A stretch of 64,000 nucleotides of DNA. Source: Halopseudomonas laoshanensis. Its GTDB lineage: Bacteria > Pseudomonadota > Gammaproteobacteria > Pseudomonadales > Pseudomonadaceae. Made by a program: the position numbers and the translations under genes. Below the pieces are notes generated by a model that saw only the letters and a list, made by a program, of their open reading frames with translations, ran no database searches and was not told the DNA's origin. Position 1 is the stretch's first letter. The number at the start of each line of letters is the position of its first letter. The DNA lies in assembly GCF_008365385.1 (NCBI RefSeq), contig NZ_QOVF01000001.1, positions 992,001-1,056,000 of the forward strand, written 5' to 3'. Shown piece after piece: positions 44,919 to 53,214 of this stretch.

Positions 44919-45806
44919 TCAGTTTGTCATCGAATGTTCAATCAACAGGTCGGCGAGGATGCGCGTCGCCGGCCCCAGCGGTTTGTCCTTATTGGCGTAC
45001 AGATACATGTAATGCGAGCGATGCGTGCCTTGTTGCAGCGCCAGGGGTAGCAGTTGCCCCTGTTGTAGCGGGCGCTCGATAGCGTGGCGGGGCAGCCAGG
45101 CGAAACCCAGGCCGCTGGCGACCAGGCTGGCGGCGGTGCTGATACTCGTCACTGTCCAGCGTTGCTCGGCGCCTAGCCAGCCGGCGTCAATCGGGTGATG
45201 CCCCGAGTCGCGGATGACTACTTGCAGTTGGGTTTGCAGGTCATCATGAGTCAACTGCCGTTGTAACTGATGCAGGGGATGCTCAGGGTGAGCCACAGCG
45301 ATGAATTCGACCTGGTTGATCTGGTGCGGCAGATAGCCTGCGATGCTCATGCCGGAAATAGCCAGGTCAGCAGAGTCATCCAGCAGACAATCTTCCACCC
45401 CGGACAATACCTCCTCGCGAAGCTGCACCCGGCAGCCCTGACTGAGCGGCATGAAGGCTTTTAGCGCGGTGGCCAGGCGATCAGTCGGGAAGGCTGCATC
45501 CACTACCAGGCGGACCTCAGGCTCCCAGCCCTGATCCATATTGATGGCAAGCATTTCCAGCTGACTGGCCTGTTTCACCAGCGTACGCGAGCGCCTGAGC
45601 AAAACCTCACCGGCTTCAGTCAGCACCGCCTTGCGACCCTCAATAACCAGCAGGGGCACGTCTAGCTGCTCCTGCATCTTGGCCACGGTGTAACTGACCG
45701 ACGATTGCGACCGGTGCATGGCTTCCGCCGCCTGGGCAAAGCCGCCGTGATCAACCACGGCCTGCAGGGTGCGCCATTGCTCCAAAGTAACCCGGGGAGC
45801 TTTCAT
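44919..45806 (-). CDS. LysR-family transcriptional regulator
   Basis: This 295-residue LysR regulator has the N-terminal winged helix (LEQWRTLQAVVDHGGFAQAA, HRSQSSVSYTVAKMQEQLDV, LLRRSRTLVKQASQLE linker) and a periplasmic-binding-like effector domain (EVRLVVDAAFPTDRLATALK, DLAISGMSIAGYLPHQ). The frame is open upstream to 46193 but ATG 45806 gives the standard LysR start. It is divergent from a small secreted-protein gene 48 bases away. The arrangement suggests control of that gene or self-control; the effector is unknown. Confidence 0.9.
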   Translation of the reverse strand: MKAPRVTLEQWRTLQAVVDHGGFAQAAEAMHRSQSSVSYTVAKMQEQLDVPLLVIEGRKAVLTEAGEVLLRRSRTLVKQASQLEMLAINMDQGWEPEVRLVVDAAFPTDRLATALKAFMPLSQGCRVQLREEVLSGVEDCLLDDSADLAISGMSIAGYLPHQINQVEFIAVAHPEHPLHQLQRQLTHDDLQTQLQVVIRDSGHHPIDAGWLGAEQRWTVTSISTAASLVASGLGFAWLPRHAIERPLQQGQLLPLALQQGTHRSHYMYLYANKDKPLGPATRILADLLIEHSMTN

Positions 45807-45854
45807 CGCAGATATCTCTGGCGTACTCTGAACGTCAACTGAACGGGAGCTGTC

Positions 45855-46196
45855 ATGATGAAATTCTTGTCCATGCTGATATTTATGATGTTGTCGATGC
45901 CGTTGTTTGCGCAGAGCATTCCAGCCGCCAACAAGCCCTTTCCTATTGAAGTGGAGCTTGAAGGCGAGGCTCTGGGCATTCGTGCATCCAGCGGGCAGAT
46001 CAGCAACATCGCCACGGTTACGCTGAACAACAGCGGTGACCAGACCGTGTTGTGTGAAGCCACCTTCGTCAACGGCCCTGAGCGCCCTTACGTCAACCGC
46101 GCCAGGCTCAATCCGGGTGAAGAAACGGTGGTGACTCAAGCGTTCAGCCGTGAAATCGTCCGGGTGCGTGTGTCTGTCGCCTGCTCTGCGCAATAG
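45855..46196 (+). CDS. small secreted protein of unknown function
   Basis: This 113-residue protein has a signal peptide (MMKFLSMLIFMMLSMPLFAQ), leaving a mature domain of about 93 residues. The mature part is beta-rich: IEVELEGEALGIRASSGQIS, IATVTLNNSGDQTVLCEATF and VTQAFSREIVRVRVSVAC. Two cysteines could form one disulfide. The fold looks like a small immunoglobulin-like or CARDB-like domain; I do not recognise a named family. It is divergent from LysR with GGGAG before the double ATG. Confidence 0.75.
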   Translation: MMKFLSMLIFMMLSMPLFAQSIPAANKPFPIEVELEGEALGIRASSGQISNIATVTLNNSGDQTVLCEATFVNGPERPYVNRARLNPGEETVVTQAFSREIVRVRVSVACSAQ

Positions 46197-46254
46197 TAGT
46201 ATTCATTTGCTCGATAGATAAAGGGCTAATACCGGGTTTCTTTATCGATTTCGT

Positions 46255-47244
46255 TCAGCGGTACTCGCCGGGCGTCAGCCCCGTCCATTTTTTGAATGCG
46301 CGATGGAACGCAGAGGGCTCGGAGAAACCGAGCAGCGCGGCGATGTCCTGGATGGGCAGATCTTGGCGCGTCAGATGATAGATCGCGATATCGCGCCGCA
46401 GATGATCCTTTAGCTCCTGCCATGAGGTACCTTCCTCGCGCAGATGCCGGCGTAGCGTCGGCGGGCTCATATTGAGCTGAGCGGCTATCGCTTCCATGTC
46501 CGGCATATCAGCGCCGACCCGCTTGCCGATCAATTGTCGCAAACGGCTCGACAGGCTATTGCCAAAGTCGCGGCGCGACAGCAGGTCCGCCGGTGAGTGG
46601 GCCAGAAAGCGCTTGAGCGTTCGCTCATCCTGAATCAGTGGCATCTGTAGGTAGCTGGTGCGCATGGCGACCGCGGTGACCGGCTGATCGAACTCCAAGG
46701 GGCAACCAAAGATCAGTTCGTATTCCCGGTAGTGAGCGGGGGCGGGATAATCAAAACAGGCGGTTTCCAGCGGAATCCGTTTGCCGATCAACCAGCTCCC
46801 CAGCCGATGCCAGATCACCAGCAAAGACTCGGTCAGGAAATGGTCAGGGTCATCCATCATGCTGGTGTTAATTTCCAACCAGCTCAACCCACCCTCCTGG
46901 CGCAACTGCACGCGAGGTGCGTCGGCGAACAGTCCATAAAACAACATACCGCGTTGCAGTGCCTTTTCCAGCGTCGGGCAGTGAATCAGGGAATGGCACA
47001 TCATTGCGAAGGTGCCGGGCTTGCTGGCGCTGCGGCCCAGTCCCATATATTCGTCGTTCAGCGTCTGCCAGGTGAGCTGTACCAGTCGCGCGTACTGCTC
47101 AGGGTCGACCCGCGCACGCGGCTGGCTGAGTAACTCCGGGTTAATTCCGGCCGCGTGCAACAAAGCGTGGCCATCGTGCTTGTGGCGTTCTGCACCGCGC
47201 AGCACTGCCTGCACAAAATGGATGGCGACCGACCTGTTGTTCAT
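46255..47244 (-). CDS. AraC-family regulator with Arabinose_bd-type N-terminal domain
   Basis: This 329-residue regulator is of the PF12625-type AraC subfamily. The N-terminal sensor includes RVDPEQYARLVQLTWQTLND, GTFAMMCHSLIHCPTLEKAL and RGMLFYGLFADAPRVQL. The C-terminal helix-turn-helix pair is MEAIAAQLNMSPPTLRRHLR and IQDIAALLGFSEPSAFHRAF. ATG 47244 is chosen; the frame is open to 47319. It is divergent from an acyl-CoA dehydrogenase, with 152 bases between starts. Relatives often regulate catabolic genes next to them, so fatty-acid or short-acyl catabolism is the likely target. Confidence 0.88.
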   Translation of the reverse strand: MNNRSVAIHFVQAVLRGAERHKHDGHALLHAAGINPELLSQPRARVDPEQYARLVQLTWQTLNDEYMGLGRSASKPGTFAMMCHSLIHCPTLEKALQRGMLFYGLFADAPRVQLRQEGGLSWLEINTSMMDDPDHFLTESLLVIWHRLGSWLIGKRIPLETACFDYPAPAHYREYELIFGCPLEFDQPVTAVAMRTSYLQMPLIQDERTLKRFLAHSPADLLSRRDFGNSLSSRLRQLIGKRVGADMPDMEAIAAQLNMSPPTLRRHLREEGTSWQELKDHLRRDIAIYHLTRQDLPIQDIAALLGFSEPSAFHRAFKKWTGLTPGEYR

Positions 47245-47396
47245 GAAAACAGCCTTTCTGGTAGATGCTAGCGAGTTAGCCACAGCGACCCCGCCCCCGC
47301 AACCCGGCGAAATGGTCAATTGTGGTGAGCGTTCGGGTCATTGAGGCCTGGCGGTTGCCGACCTACTCTGAGCTATAACCACAAGGAGTCAGCCCC

Positions 47397-48536
47397 ATGC
47401 AGCGCATCCATTTTGATACCGAGCACAATCTGTTTCGCGAGTCCTTTCGCACCTTCCTGCAGAAAGAGGTGGTGCCACATCAGGAGCGTTGGGAAGAAGC
47501 GGGCGTGGTGGATCGCGAGGTGTGGGCCAAGGCAGGGGAAATGGGATTTTTGCTGCCCTGGGCTGATGAGGCGTACGGCGGGCTGGGTCTCAAGGACTTC
47601 CGCTATGAACAGATCATGAGCGAGGAGCTGGCCTATATCAACGAGCCGGGCTTTATGTTGCCGTTGCACTCGGCGCTATGCGGGCCTTACATAACCGAGT
47701 ACGGCAATGAAGAGCAGAAACAGCGGTTTCTGCCGGCGATTATTCGCGGCGAGTGCATTCTAGCCGTGGCCATGACCGAGCCTGGTGCGGGCTCGGACCT
47801 GGCTGGTATGCGCACCAGCGCGGTGGATAAGGGCGATCATTATCTGCTCAACGGCTCGAAGACCTATATCTCCAACGGCCTGCTCAGCGATCTGGTGATA
47901 GTCGCGGCCAAGACCGATCCGGAAAACAAGCATGCGATGGGGCTGTTTCTGGTCGAGCGGGGCATGCCGGGATTTGAGCGGGGGCGCAAACTGAAGAAGC
48001 TGGGTATGCACAGCCAGGATACCGCCGAGCTGTTCTTCAACGACGTCAAAGTGCCCAAGGCCAATCTGTTGGGTGACGGCAAGGCGGGATTCATCTATCT
48101 GATGCAAATGCTCGCCCAGGAACGTCTTACCAATGCCTGCGGCGCGGTGGCTGGAGCGGAAGCTGCTTTTCAGGCGACGCTGGAATATGTGAAAGAGCGC
48201 AAGGCGTTTGGACGCGCGGTGGCTGACTTTCAGAATACCCGGTTTAAGCTAGCGGAGATGCGCACCCAGATTGACGTCGCGCAGGTATTTGTCGACCGCT
48301 GCGTGATGGACCACAACGAGAAAAAGCTCACCGCCGAAGTGGCAGCCGAGGCCAAGTTGTTTACTACCGAGTTGTTGGGCAGAGTGGTGGACGAGGGCGT
48401 GCAGCTGCATGGCGGCGCGGGATACATGTGGGAATACCCAATCTGCCGCATGTATGCCAATGCGCGGATTCAGCGTATTTTTGCCGGTACGTCGGAGATC
48501 ATGAAGGAGATTATCAGTCGGGGGTTGAAGTTGTAG
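47397..48536 (+). CDS. acyl-CoA dehydrogenase (long-chain/LCAD-like)
   Basis: This 379-residue FAD flavoenzyme performs the first step of beta-oxidation. FAD/substrate motifs: [52 protein letters not shown], and the C-terminal [20 protein letters not shown] followed by [17 protein letters not shown]. The [11 protein letters not shown] form, with Gly where short-chain enzymes have the catalytic Glu, is seen in LCAD and isovaleryl-CoA types that use a Glu elsewhere. AAGGAG lies before the ATG. It is divergent from the AraC gene and ends before a REP pair. Confidence 0.9.
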   Translation: MQRIHFDTEHNLFRESFRTFLQKEVVPHQERWEEAGVVDREVWAKAGEMGFLLPWADEAYGGLGLKDFRYEQIMSEELAYINEPGFMLPLHSALCGPYITEYGNEEQKQRFLPAIIRGECILAVAMTEPGAGSDLAGMRTSAVDKGDHYLLNGSKTYISNGLLSDLVIVAAKTDPENKHAMGLFLVERGMPGFERGRKLKKLGMHSQDTAELFFNDVKVPKANLLGDGKAGFIYLMQMLAQERLTNACGAVAGAEAAFQATLEYVKERKAFGRAVADFQNTRFKLAEMRTQIDVAQVFVDRCVMDHNEKKLTAEVAAEAKLFTTELLGRVVDEGVQLHGGAGYMWEYPICRMYANARIQRIFAGTSEIMKEIISRGLKL

Positions 48537-48607
48537 GTTAGATCTCTTGCATGCTTGCGGCTGAGTTTTAACCAATGTGTCTGACTACCTATTCCCCGCC
48601 CACAGTC

Positions 48608-48720
48608 GTCATCCTCGCGAATGCGGGGATCCAAGCGGTGTGTCGGGTGGCAGATGCTGGCGAGATAGCCACTGGATTATACGTGACTCCGATTGGATTC
48701 CCGCCTGCGCGGGAATGACG
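48608..48720. repeat. paired inverted REP element (MITE-like), 113 bp
   Basis: The left end reads GTCATCCTCGCGAATGCGGG and continues GATCCAA; the right end reads TTGGATTCCCGCCTGCGCGG and continues GAATGAC. These are imperfect inverted repeats of each other over about 27 bp, and each is itself a short palindrome. The 59-bp core between them is unrelated to the 105-bp elements near 52.5 kb, although the ends are shared. It lies between the acyl-CoA dehydrogenase gene and the tRNA-Asn terminator. Confidence 0.82.
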
Positions 48721-48744
48721 GTGGTTGAGGGGAAAAGCAGACAC

Positions 48745-48775
48745 AAAAAAGCCCGTGCATCAGCACAGGCTTTTT
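48745..48775 (-). terminator. intrinsic terminator of tRNA-Asn
   Basis: On the minus strand AAGCCTGTGC / GCACGGGCTT forms a 10-bp stem (one T-G pair) with loop TGAT, followed by six T residues. It is just past the 3' end of the tRNA. Confidence 0.85.
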
Positions 48776-48782
48776 CAAATAG

Positions 48783-48858
48783 TGGCTCCGCGACCAGGAC
48801 TCGAACCTGGGACCCAATGATTAACAGTCATTTGCTCTACCAACTGAGCTATCGCGGA
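48783..48858 (-). tRNA. tRNA-Asn (anticodon GTT)
   Basis: The minus strand folds as a 76-base tRNA with acceptor TCCGCGA / TCGCGGA, D arm GCTC...GAGC, anticodon stem ATGAC / ATCAT region around loop CTGTTAA, and T arm CCAGG-TTCGAGT-CCTGG. The anticodon is GTT, so it carries asparagine. The 3' CCA is encoded. Confidence 0.97.
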
Positions 48859-48871
48859 TCGGACGCTGCGC

Positions 48872-48899
48872 ACTTTATCAAAAATATGATCCAAGTCAA
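48872..48899 (-). promoter_or_regulatory. promoter of tRNA-Asn
   Basis: On the minus strand TTGACT (48899-48894), a 16-bp spacer and TAAAGT (48877-48872) are followed by a GC-rich discriminator (GCGCAGCG), typical of stringently controlled tRNA promoters. The start would be near 48865, about 7 bases before the tRNA. The -10 and discriminator form one arm of a 12-bp perfect inverted repeat (48865-48876 with 48922-48933). Confidence 0.75.
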
Positions 48900-48939
48900 T
48901 GTCTTGGGGCACCTTTTTATCAAAGTGCGCAGCTTCAAA

Positions 48940-50151
48940 TCAGCCCTTGGTAGTAAGCAGTACCTGCGCCATTGCATTGGCAACGTGATCAATATTGCCG
49001 TGATTCAACGCCGCTACACAGATGCGTCCACTACCCACCGCATAGATGCCGAAATCCTCAGCCAGCGTCGCAACCTGCAGTTGCGTCAACCCGGAATAGG
49101 AGAACATTCCGCGTTGGTGCTGGATAAATTCCACGTCGCTGGTAACGCCAGCGGCCTTGAGCTTTTCGACCAGGGCCTGGCGCATCAGCCGGATGCGGTC
49201 GCGCATCTCAGCCAGTTCTTCTTCCCAGAGCTCATACAGCGCAGGATCGGTCAGCACCTTGGCTACCACCTTGGCGCCGTGGGTAGGCGGATTGGAGTAG
49301 TTGGTGCGGATCACACGCTTGAGTTGCGACATGACCATCGCGCTTTCTACTTTGCTCTCAGTCACCAGGGTCAGGGCGCCTACGCGCTCGCCGTACAGCG
49401 AAAAGGACTTGGAGAACGAGCTGGCGATGAACATCGGCAGACCGGATTCGGCGAACAGGCGCACGGCAATGGCATCGTCCTGCAGGTTGTCGCCAAAGCC
49501 CTGATAGGCGATATCCAGGAAGGGCACATGCTTGCGACGCTGCACTACGTCAATAACCCGAGTCCAGTCGGCGAAGGACAGGTCGGCGCCGGTCGGGTTG
49601 TGGCAGCAGGCGTGCAGCAGCACCACACTGCCCTCAGGCAGGGCTTCAATACCTTGCAGCATGCCTTCCAGATCCACCCCATGGGTGGTCGGGTTGTAAT
49701 AGGGGTAGTTCACCACCTCAAAGCCGGCGGCCTCGAACAGCGCGCGGTGGTTTTCCCAGCTCGGATCGCTGATCGCGACCAGGCGCTTGTCGAGCAGGCG
49801 ATAGAGAAAATCTGCACCCAGCTTCAAAGCGCCGGTGCCGCCCAATGCTTGCGCGGTAATCAGTTTGCCGGATTGCAGCAGCGGCGAATCGGTACCGAAC
49901 AGCAGCGTCTGCACTGCCTGGTCATACGGCGCCAGACCTTCCATCGGCAGGTAGGCCCGTGCGGCGTGCTCAGCGACGCGCGCCTCTTCGGCAGTCTGCA
50001 CGGCGCGCAACAAGGGCACCTTGCCGTTTTCGTCGTAATACACCCCGACACCCAGGTTGACCTTGTCAGCGCGCGTATCGGCATTGAAGGCTTCGTTCAG
50101 GCCAAGAATCGGGTCGCGTGGAGCCATTTCAATAGGGGAGAACAGAGTCAT
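48940..50151 (-). CDS. aromatic/aspartate aminotransferase (class I, PLP)
   Basis: This 403-residue class I aminotransferase is of the AspC/TyrB subgroup, transferring amino groups between glutamate and aspartate or aromatic amino acids. The PLP lysine is in [15 protein letters not shown], and the substrate Asn/Asp and Tyr sites are in [12 protein letters not shown] and [10 protein letters not shown]. It has the subgroup's N-terminal block [18 protein letters not shown] and an Arg near the C-terminus in [14 protein letters not shown] 50151 gives the family start, though the frame is open to 50199. AspC versus TyrB cannot be decided by eye. It is divergent from uvrB, as in P. aeruginosa. Confidence 0.9.
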   Translation of the reverse strand: MTLFSPIEMAPRDPILGLNEAFNADTRADKVNLGVGVYYDENGKVPLLRAVQTAEEARVAEHAARAYLPMEGLAPYDQAVQTLLFGTDSPLLQSGKLITAQALGGTGALKLGADFLYRLLDKRLVAISDPSWENHRALFEAAGFEVVNYPYYNPTTHGVDLEGMLQGIEALPEGSVVLLHACCHNPTGADLSFADWTRVIDVVQRRKHVPFLDIAYQGFGDNLQDDAIAVRLFAESGLPMFIASSFSKSFSLYGERVGALTLVTESKVESAMVMSQLKRVIRTNYSNPPTHGAKVVAKVLTDPALYELWEEELAEMRDRIRLMRQALVEKLKAAGVTSDVEFIQHQRGMFSYSGLTQLQVATLAEDFGIYAVGSGRICVAALNHGNIDHVANAMAQVLLTTKG

Positions 50152-50337
50152 GGTATAGGCAAACTCAAAGCAGGTGGGTGGGGTGGAACCGGCGGCCATT
50201 ATAAACAGACAAGCCCTTGTGTGCGAGTGCGGCGGCGAGTGCAGTATGGTGAAACCCTTTACCGATCAAGGGTGTCAGAAGGAGGGCGCACGCAGTGCTA
50301 TAGTAGTCACCGATTTTCAGCCCGGAAGCCCGTATTC

Positions 50338-52359
50338 ATGAGCCAATTCAAGCTACAGACCCGTTTTCAGCCCGCCGGCGACCAGCCCACGGCCATCGCG
50401 CAGCTGGTGGAAGGCCTGGAAGCCGGGCTGTCGCACCAGACGTTGCTCGGGGTAACCGGCTCCGGCAAGACCTTCACCATTGCCAACGTGATCCAGCAGG
50501 TACAGCGCCCGGCGATCATCATGGCGCCCAACAAGACCCTGGCCGCGCAGTTGTACGGTGAGTTTCGCGAGTTCTTCCCGAATAACTCGGTGGAATACTT
50601 CGTTTCCTATTACGACTACTACCAGCCCGAGGCCTATGTGCCGTCCTCGGACACCTTTATCGAGAAAGACGCGTCGATCAACGACCATATCGAACAGATG
50701 CGCCTGTCCGCGACCAAGGCGCTGCTCGAGCGGCCCGATGCGATTATCGTTGCTACTGTGTCGGCTATTTATGGCTTGGGTGATCCAGCTTCTTATTTGC
50801 GCATGGTGTTGCATGTCGATCGCGGGGATCAGCTTGATCAGCGCTCGCTGCTGCGCCGCCTCGCCGAGCTGCAGTACACGCGCAACGATATGGAATTATC
50901 CCGGGCCAATTACCGCGTGCGTGGGGATGTGATTGACATCTTCCCGGCGGAATCCGACCTGGAGGCAATTCGTATCGAACTGTTCGATGACGTGGTCGAA
51001 ACCATCAGCTATTTTGACCCGCTTACAGGTGAAGTATTACGTAAGGTTCCGCGCGTAACTATTTATCCTAAATCACATTATGTTACGCCGCGTGAGAAGC
51101 TGCTGGATGCAGTCGAGCTGATCAAGGTCGAGCTGGCGGAGCGTCTGGAAGTCTTGAAAAGCCAGAACAAACTGGTTGAGGCGCAGCGTCTTGAGCAGCG
51201 CACGCGCTTTGATATGGAGATGATTCTCGAGCTGGGTTACTGCAACGGGATCGAGAACTACTCGCGCTATCTGTCCGGCCGTGGCCATGGCCAGGCGCCG
51301 CCGACATTGTTTGATTACCTGCCCAAGAATGCGCTGCTGATTATCGACGAGTCTCACGTATCAGTGCCCCAGGTAGGCGCCATGTACAAGGGCGACCGCT
51401 CGCGCAAGGAAACGCTGGTGGAGTATGGCTTCCGCCTGCCGTCTGCGTTGGACAACCGGCCAATGCGCTTTGATGAGTGGGAGCTGATCTCGCCGCAGGC
51501 AATTTTCGTATCCGCAACACCAGGTCCTTATGAGGCAGAACACGCCGGGCGTACGGTGGAGCAGGTAGTGCGGCCCACCGGTCTGGTCGATCCGTTGATT
51601 GAAGTGCGGCCGGCGACCAGTCAGGTGGACGACCTGTTGTCTGAAATCGCCTTGCGCGCGGCCAAGGAAGAGCGCGTGCTGGTTACTACCCTGACCAAGC
51701 GCATGGCTGAAGACCTGACCGATTACCTGTCTGATCATGGCGTGCGGGTGCGTTACCTGCACTCCGATATCGATACGGTCGAGCGCGTGGAGATTATTCG
51801 CGACCTGCGGATTGGCGCTTTTGATGTGCTGGTTGGGATTAACTTGTTGCGCGAAGGCCTTGATATGCCAGAGGTTTCTCTTGTGGCTATCCTGGATGCA
51901 GACAAGGAAGGCTTTCTGCGTTCCGAGCGCTCGCTGATCCAGACCATCGGCCGAGCGGCGCGGAACCTCAACGGCAAGGCAATCCTCTATGCCGACCGGA
52001 TGACCGGCTCCATGGAGCGCGCGATTGGCGAGACAGAGCGGCGCCGTGAGAAGCAGATCGCGTTTAACCTTGAGCACAACATTACCCCTATCGGGATCAC
52101 CAAAAGCGTTCAGGACATCATGGAAGGAGCCGTGGTGCCGGGTAGCAACAGCCGCTCGAACAAGCGCAAAAAGCTCAAAGCCGCCGAGGATGCCGCGGAG
52201 TACAGCGCAGCTCAGCTACGCTCGCCCTCGGAGATCACCAAGCGCATCAAGCAGCTGGAAGAAAAGATGTATCACCATGCGCGGGATCTGGAGTTTGAGG
52301 CCGCGGCGGGTATGCGGGACGAGATTCAGAAGCTGCGTAATCAGCTGCTTAAGGTGTAA
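50338..52359 (+). CDS. uvrB: excinuclease ABC subunit UvrB
   Basis: UvrB is the damage-verification helicase of nucleotide excision repair, loaded by UvrA and used by UvrC to cut. The 673 residues match the family. Walker A is [14 protein letters not shown], the beta-hairpin region is [20 protein letters not shown], the DEAD-like box is [13 protein letters not shown], motif VI is QTIGRAARN, and the C-terminal UVR domain is [20 protein letters not shown]. The true start is ATG 50338 ([10 protein letters not shown]); the frame is open far upstream (from 48577) across the aminotransferase and tRNA but that part is antisense. No LexA box was seen by eye upstream. Confidence 0.97.
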   Translation: MSQFKLQTRFQPAGDQPTAIAQLVEGLEAGLSHQTLLGVTGSGKTFTIANVIQQVQRPAIIMAPNKTLAAQLYGEFREFFPNNSVEYFVSYYDYYQPEAYVPSSDTFIEKDASINDHIEQMRLSATKALLERPDAIIVATVSAIYGLGDPASYLRMVLHVDRGDQLDQRSLLRRLAELQYTRNDMELSRANYRVRGDVIDIFPAESDLEAIRIELFDDVVETISYFDPLTGEVLRKVPRVTIYPKSHYVTPREKLLDAVELIKVELAERLEVLKSQNKLVEAQRLEQRTRFDMEMILELGYCNGIENYSRYLSGRGHGQAPPTLFDYLPKNALLIIDESHVSVPQVGAMYKGDRSRKETLVEYGFRLPSALDNRPMRFDEWELISPQAIFVSATPGPYEAEHAGRTVEQVVRPTGLVDPLIEVRPATSQVDDLLSEIALRAAKEERVLVTTLTKRMAEDLTDYLSDHGVRVRYLHSDIDTVERVEIIRDLRIGAFDVLVGINLLREGLDMPEVSLVAILDADKEGFLRSERSLIQTIGRAARNLNGKAILYADRMTGSMERAIGETERRREKQIAFNLEHNITPIGITKSVQDIMEGAVVPGSNSRSNKRKKLKAAEDAAEYSAAQLRSPSEITKRIKQLEEKMYHHARDLEFEAAAGMRDEIQKLRNQLLKV

Positions 52360-52450
52360 ATCCGCGATACCGCTTGGATCCCCGCTTGCGCGGGGATGAC
52401 GGGGTGAGCGGGCGCCGGGGGTGAGGTCATGCACCGAACAACTTCCAACA

Positions 52451-52555
52451 CCTCATCATTCCCGCGCAGGCGGGGATCCATTTTGACCTTCATGGCCAGC
52501 ACAGCGGCTCTGTACCCAACCCCTACGATGGATCCCCGCGTTCGCGAGGATGACG
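52451..52555 (+). repeat. 105-bp MITE-like element, copy A
   Basis: The element has palindromic ends facing each other (CATTCCCGCGCAGGCGGGGA at the left, GGATCCCCGCGTTCGCGAGG at the right) around a core CCATTTTGACCTTCATGGCC then AGCACAGCGGCTCTGT and CCCAACCCCTACGATGGAT. It is the same length as copy B and differs at about a dozen positions. Both are in the same orientation, 163 bp apart start to start. No reading frame in it looks like a protein. Confidence 0.85.
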
Positions 52556-52613
52556 GCAAGGGCGAGGTGTGAGTTGTGAGTTGTTGGAGGTAATACAACG
52601 ATCCGCCCCAATA

Positions 52614-52718
52614 CCTCGTCATTCCCGCGCACGCGGGAATCCATTTTGACCTTCATGGCCCGCACAGCGGCTCTGTGCCCAATACCTACAATGGATGCCC
52701 GCTTTCGCGAGGATGACG
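52614..52718 (+). repeat. 105-bp MITE-like element, copy B
   Basis: A direct repeat of copy A with the same ends and core. Differences are scattered substitutions with no net length change, for example the left palindrome CATTCCCGCGCACGCGGGAA and the core GTGCCCAATACCTACAATGG. The bases just outside the left ends are also alike (CCAA-A before CCTC in both), which may be a target preference. Confidence 0.85.
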
Positions 52719-52911
52719 AGATTGGCAAGTGGCGCGAAAGTTCGGGTGGATGCATGGGGCCTCCCCAGAACCCCGTCATTCCCGCGCAGGCGGGAATCCA
52801 AGCGGAGTATGGCTTCACACTAGCCTTGTCGTTAAACGGAGCCCTGTTTACCCAGCCACACATCAATCCGAGCAAGTAAACGATTTATCCGCTTTTATCA
52901 GTAGCTTATGC

Positions 52912-52940
52912 TTGACAAGGTCCTGCGCCGTGCGTAAAGT
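52912..52940 (+). promoter_or_regulatory. promoter of tRNA-Val
   Basis: A perfect -35 TTGACA (52912-52917), a 17-bp spacer and -10 TAAAGT (52935-52940) are followed by a GC-rich discriminator TCGCGGCC. The start would be near 52947. The -10 is identical to that of the tRNA-Asn promoter. Confidence 0.85.
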
Positions 52941-52953
52941 TCGCGGCCATTGC

Positions 52954-53030
52954 AGGCACGTAGCTCAGTTGGTTAGAGCACCACCTTGACATGGTGGGGG
53001 TCGTTGGTTCGAATCCAATCGTGCCTACCA
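52954..53030 (+). tRNA. tRNA-Val (anticodon GAC)
   Basis: A 77-base tRNA: acceptor AGGCACG / CGTGCCT, D arm GCTC..GAGC, anticodon arm CCACC-TTGACAT-GGTGG, variable GGGTC, T arm GTTGG-TTCGAAT-CCAAT. The anticodon GAC reads valine. ACCA at the 3' end is encoded. Confidence 0.97.
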
Positions 53031-53035
53031 AATTG

Positions 53036-53069
53036 AAAGCCCGGTCCATGTGACCGGGCTTTTCTTTTT
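53036..53069 (+). terminator. intrinsic terminator of tRNA-Val
   Basis: A perfect 11-bp stem (AAAGCCCGGTC / GACCGGGCTTT) with loop CATGT and a T-rich tail, 5 bases after the tRNA. Confidence 0.92.
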
Positions 53070-53091
53070 CAACGCCATTTGGGGCGCCTTT

Positions 53092-53148
53092 GCAGTAGCC
53101 AGAAGCTGGCTGCCGGCAATCGTCAGCCGGTATGAACTGCAGTAGCAG
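53092..53148 (+). promoter_or_regulatory. thrS leader: two or three hairpins, tRNA-like operator candidate
   Basis: Upstream of thrS the RNA can fold as GCCAG-AAG-CTGGC (with an outer GCA/TGC pair, 53092-53113), then CCGGC / GCCGG (53113-53130) with the 8-base loop AATCGTCA, then CTGC-AGTA-GCAG (53137-53148). In the middle loop U is followed by CGU, the order of U33 and a threonine anticodon (CGU). In E. coli thrS mRNA is repressed by ThrRS binding a leader that mimics the tRNA-Thr anticodon arm. TGCAGTAGC is directly repeated (53091 and 53138). Function here is inference. Confidence 0.45.
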
Positions 53149-53214
53149 GCAACCCAAGCGGACTTTTCCATCATGTGGCCTTGCGTAGGGGTCACCACTG
53201 AGAAGGAGCGGCAT

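Larger units (their letters stand above)
52360..52911. repeat. REP/MITE cluster between uvrB and tRNA-Val
   Basis: This 552-base stretch has no gene. It holds four related elements: a single palindrome (52371-52400, minus orientation), two nearly identical 105-bp elements described separately (52451-52555 and 52614-52718), and a single palindrome (52775-52805). All share the ends GTCATTCCCGCG...GCGGG(A)ATCC in one or other orientation. The single copies continue as ATCCAAGCGG, whereas the 105-bp copies continue as ATCCATTTTGACC. Sequence downstream of 52806 up to the tRNA promoter is unremarkable. Confidence 0.85.

Noticed and set aside
48577..50337. A frame open from 48577 that would add about 590 residues in front of UvrB
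   Set aside because: It runs antisense through tRNA-Asn and the aminotransferase gene. UvrB starts at 50338 with its family N-terminus; the upstream part has no recognisable protein and no ribosome site.
50200..50337. LexA (SOS) box before uvrB
   Set aside because: No CTG-N10-CAG site of acceptable quality was found by eye in the upstream region.
52360..52905. Repeat region considered as a degenerate insertion sequence
   Set aside because: No transposase fragment in any frame. The repeats are short paired palindromes of about 105 bp, which fits REP/MITE elements.
52954..53030. tRNA-Val as a possible integration site for a genomic island
   Set aside because: No integrase and no direct repeat of the tRNA 3' end was seen nearby; flanking genes are core.
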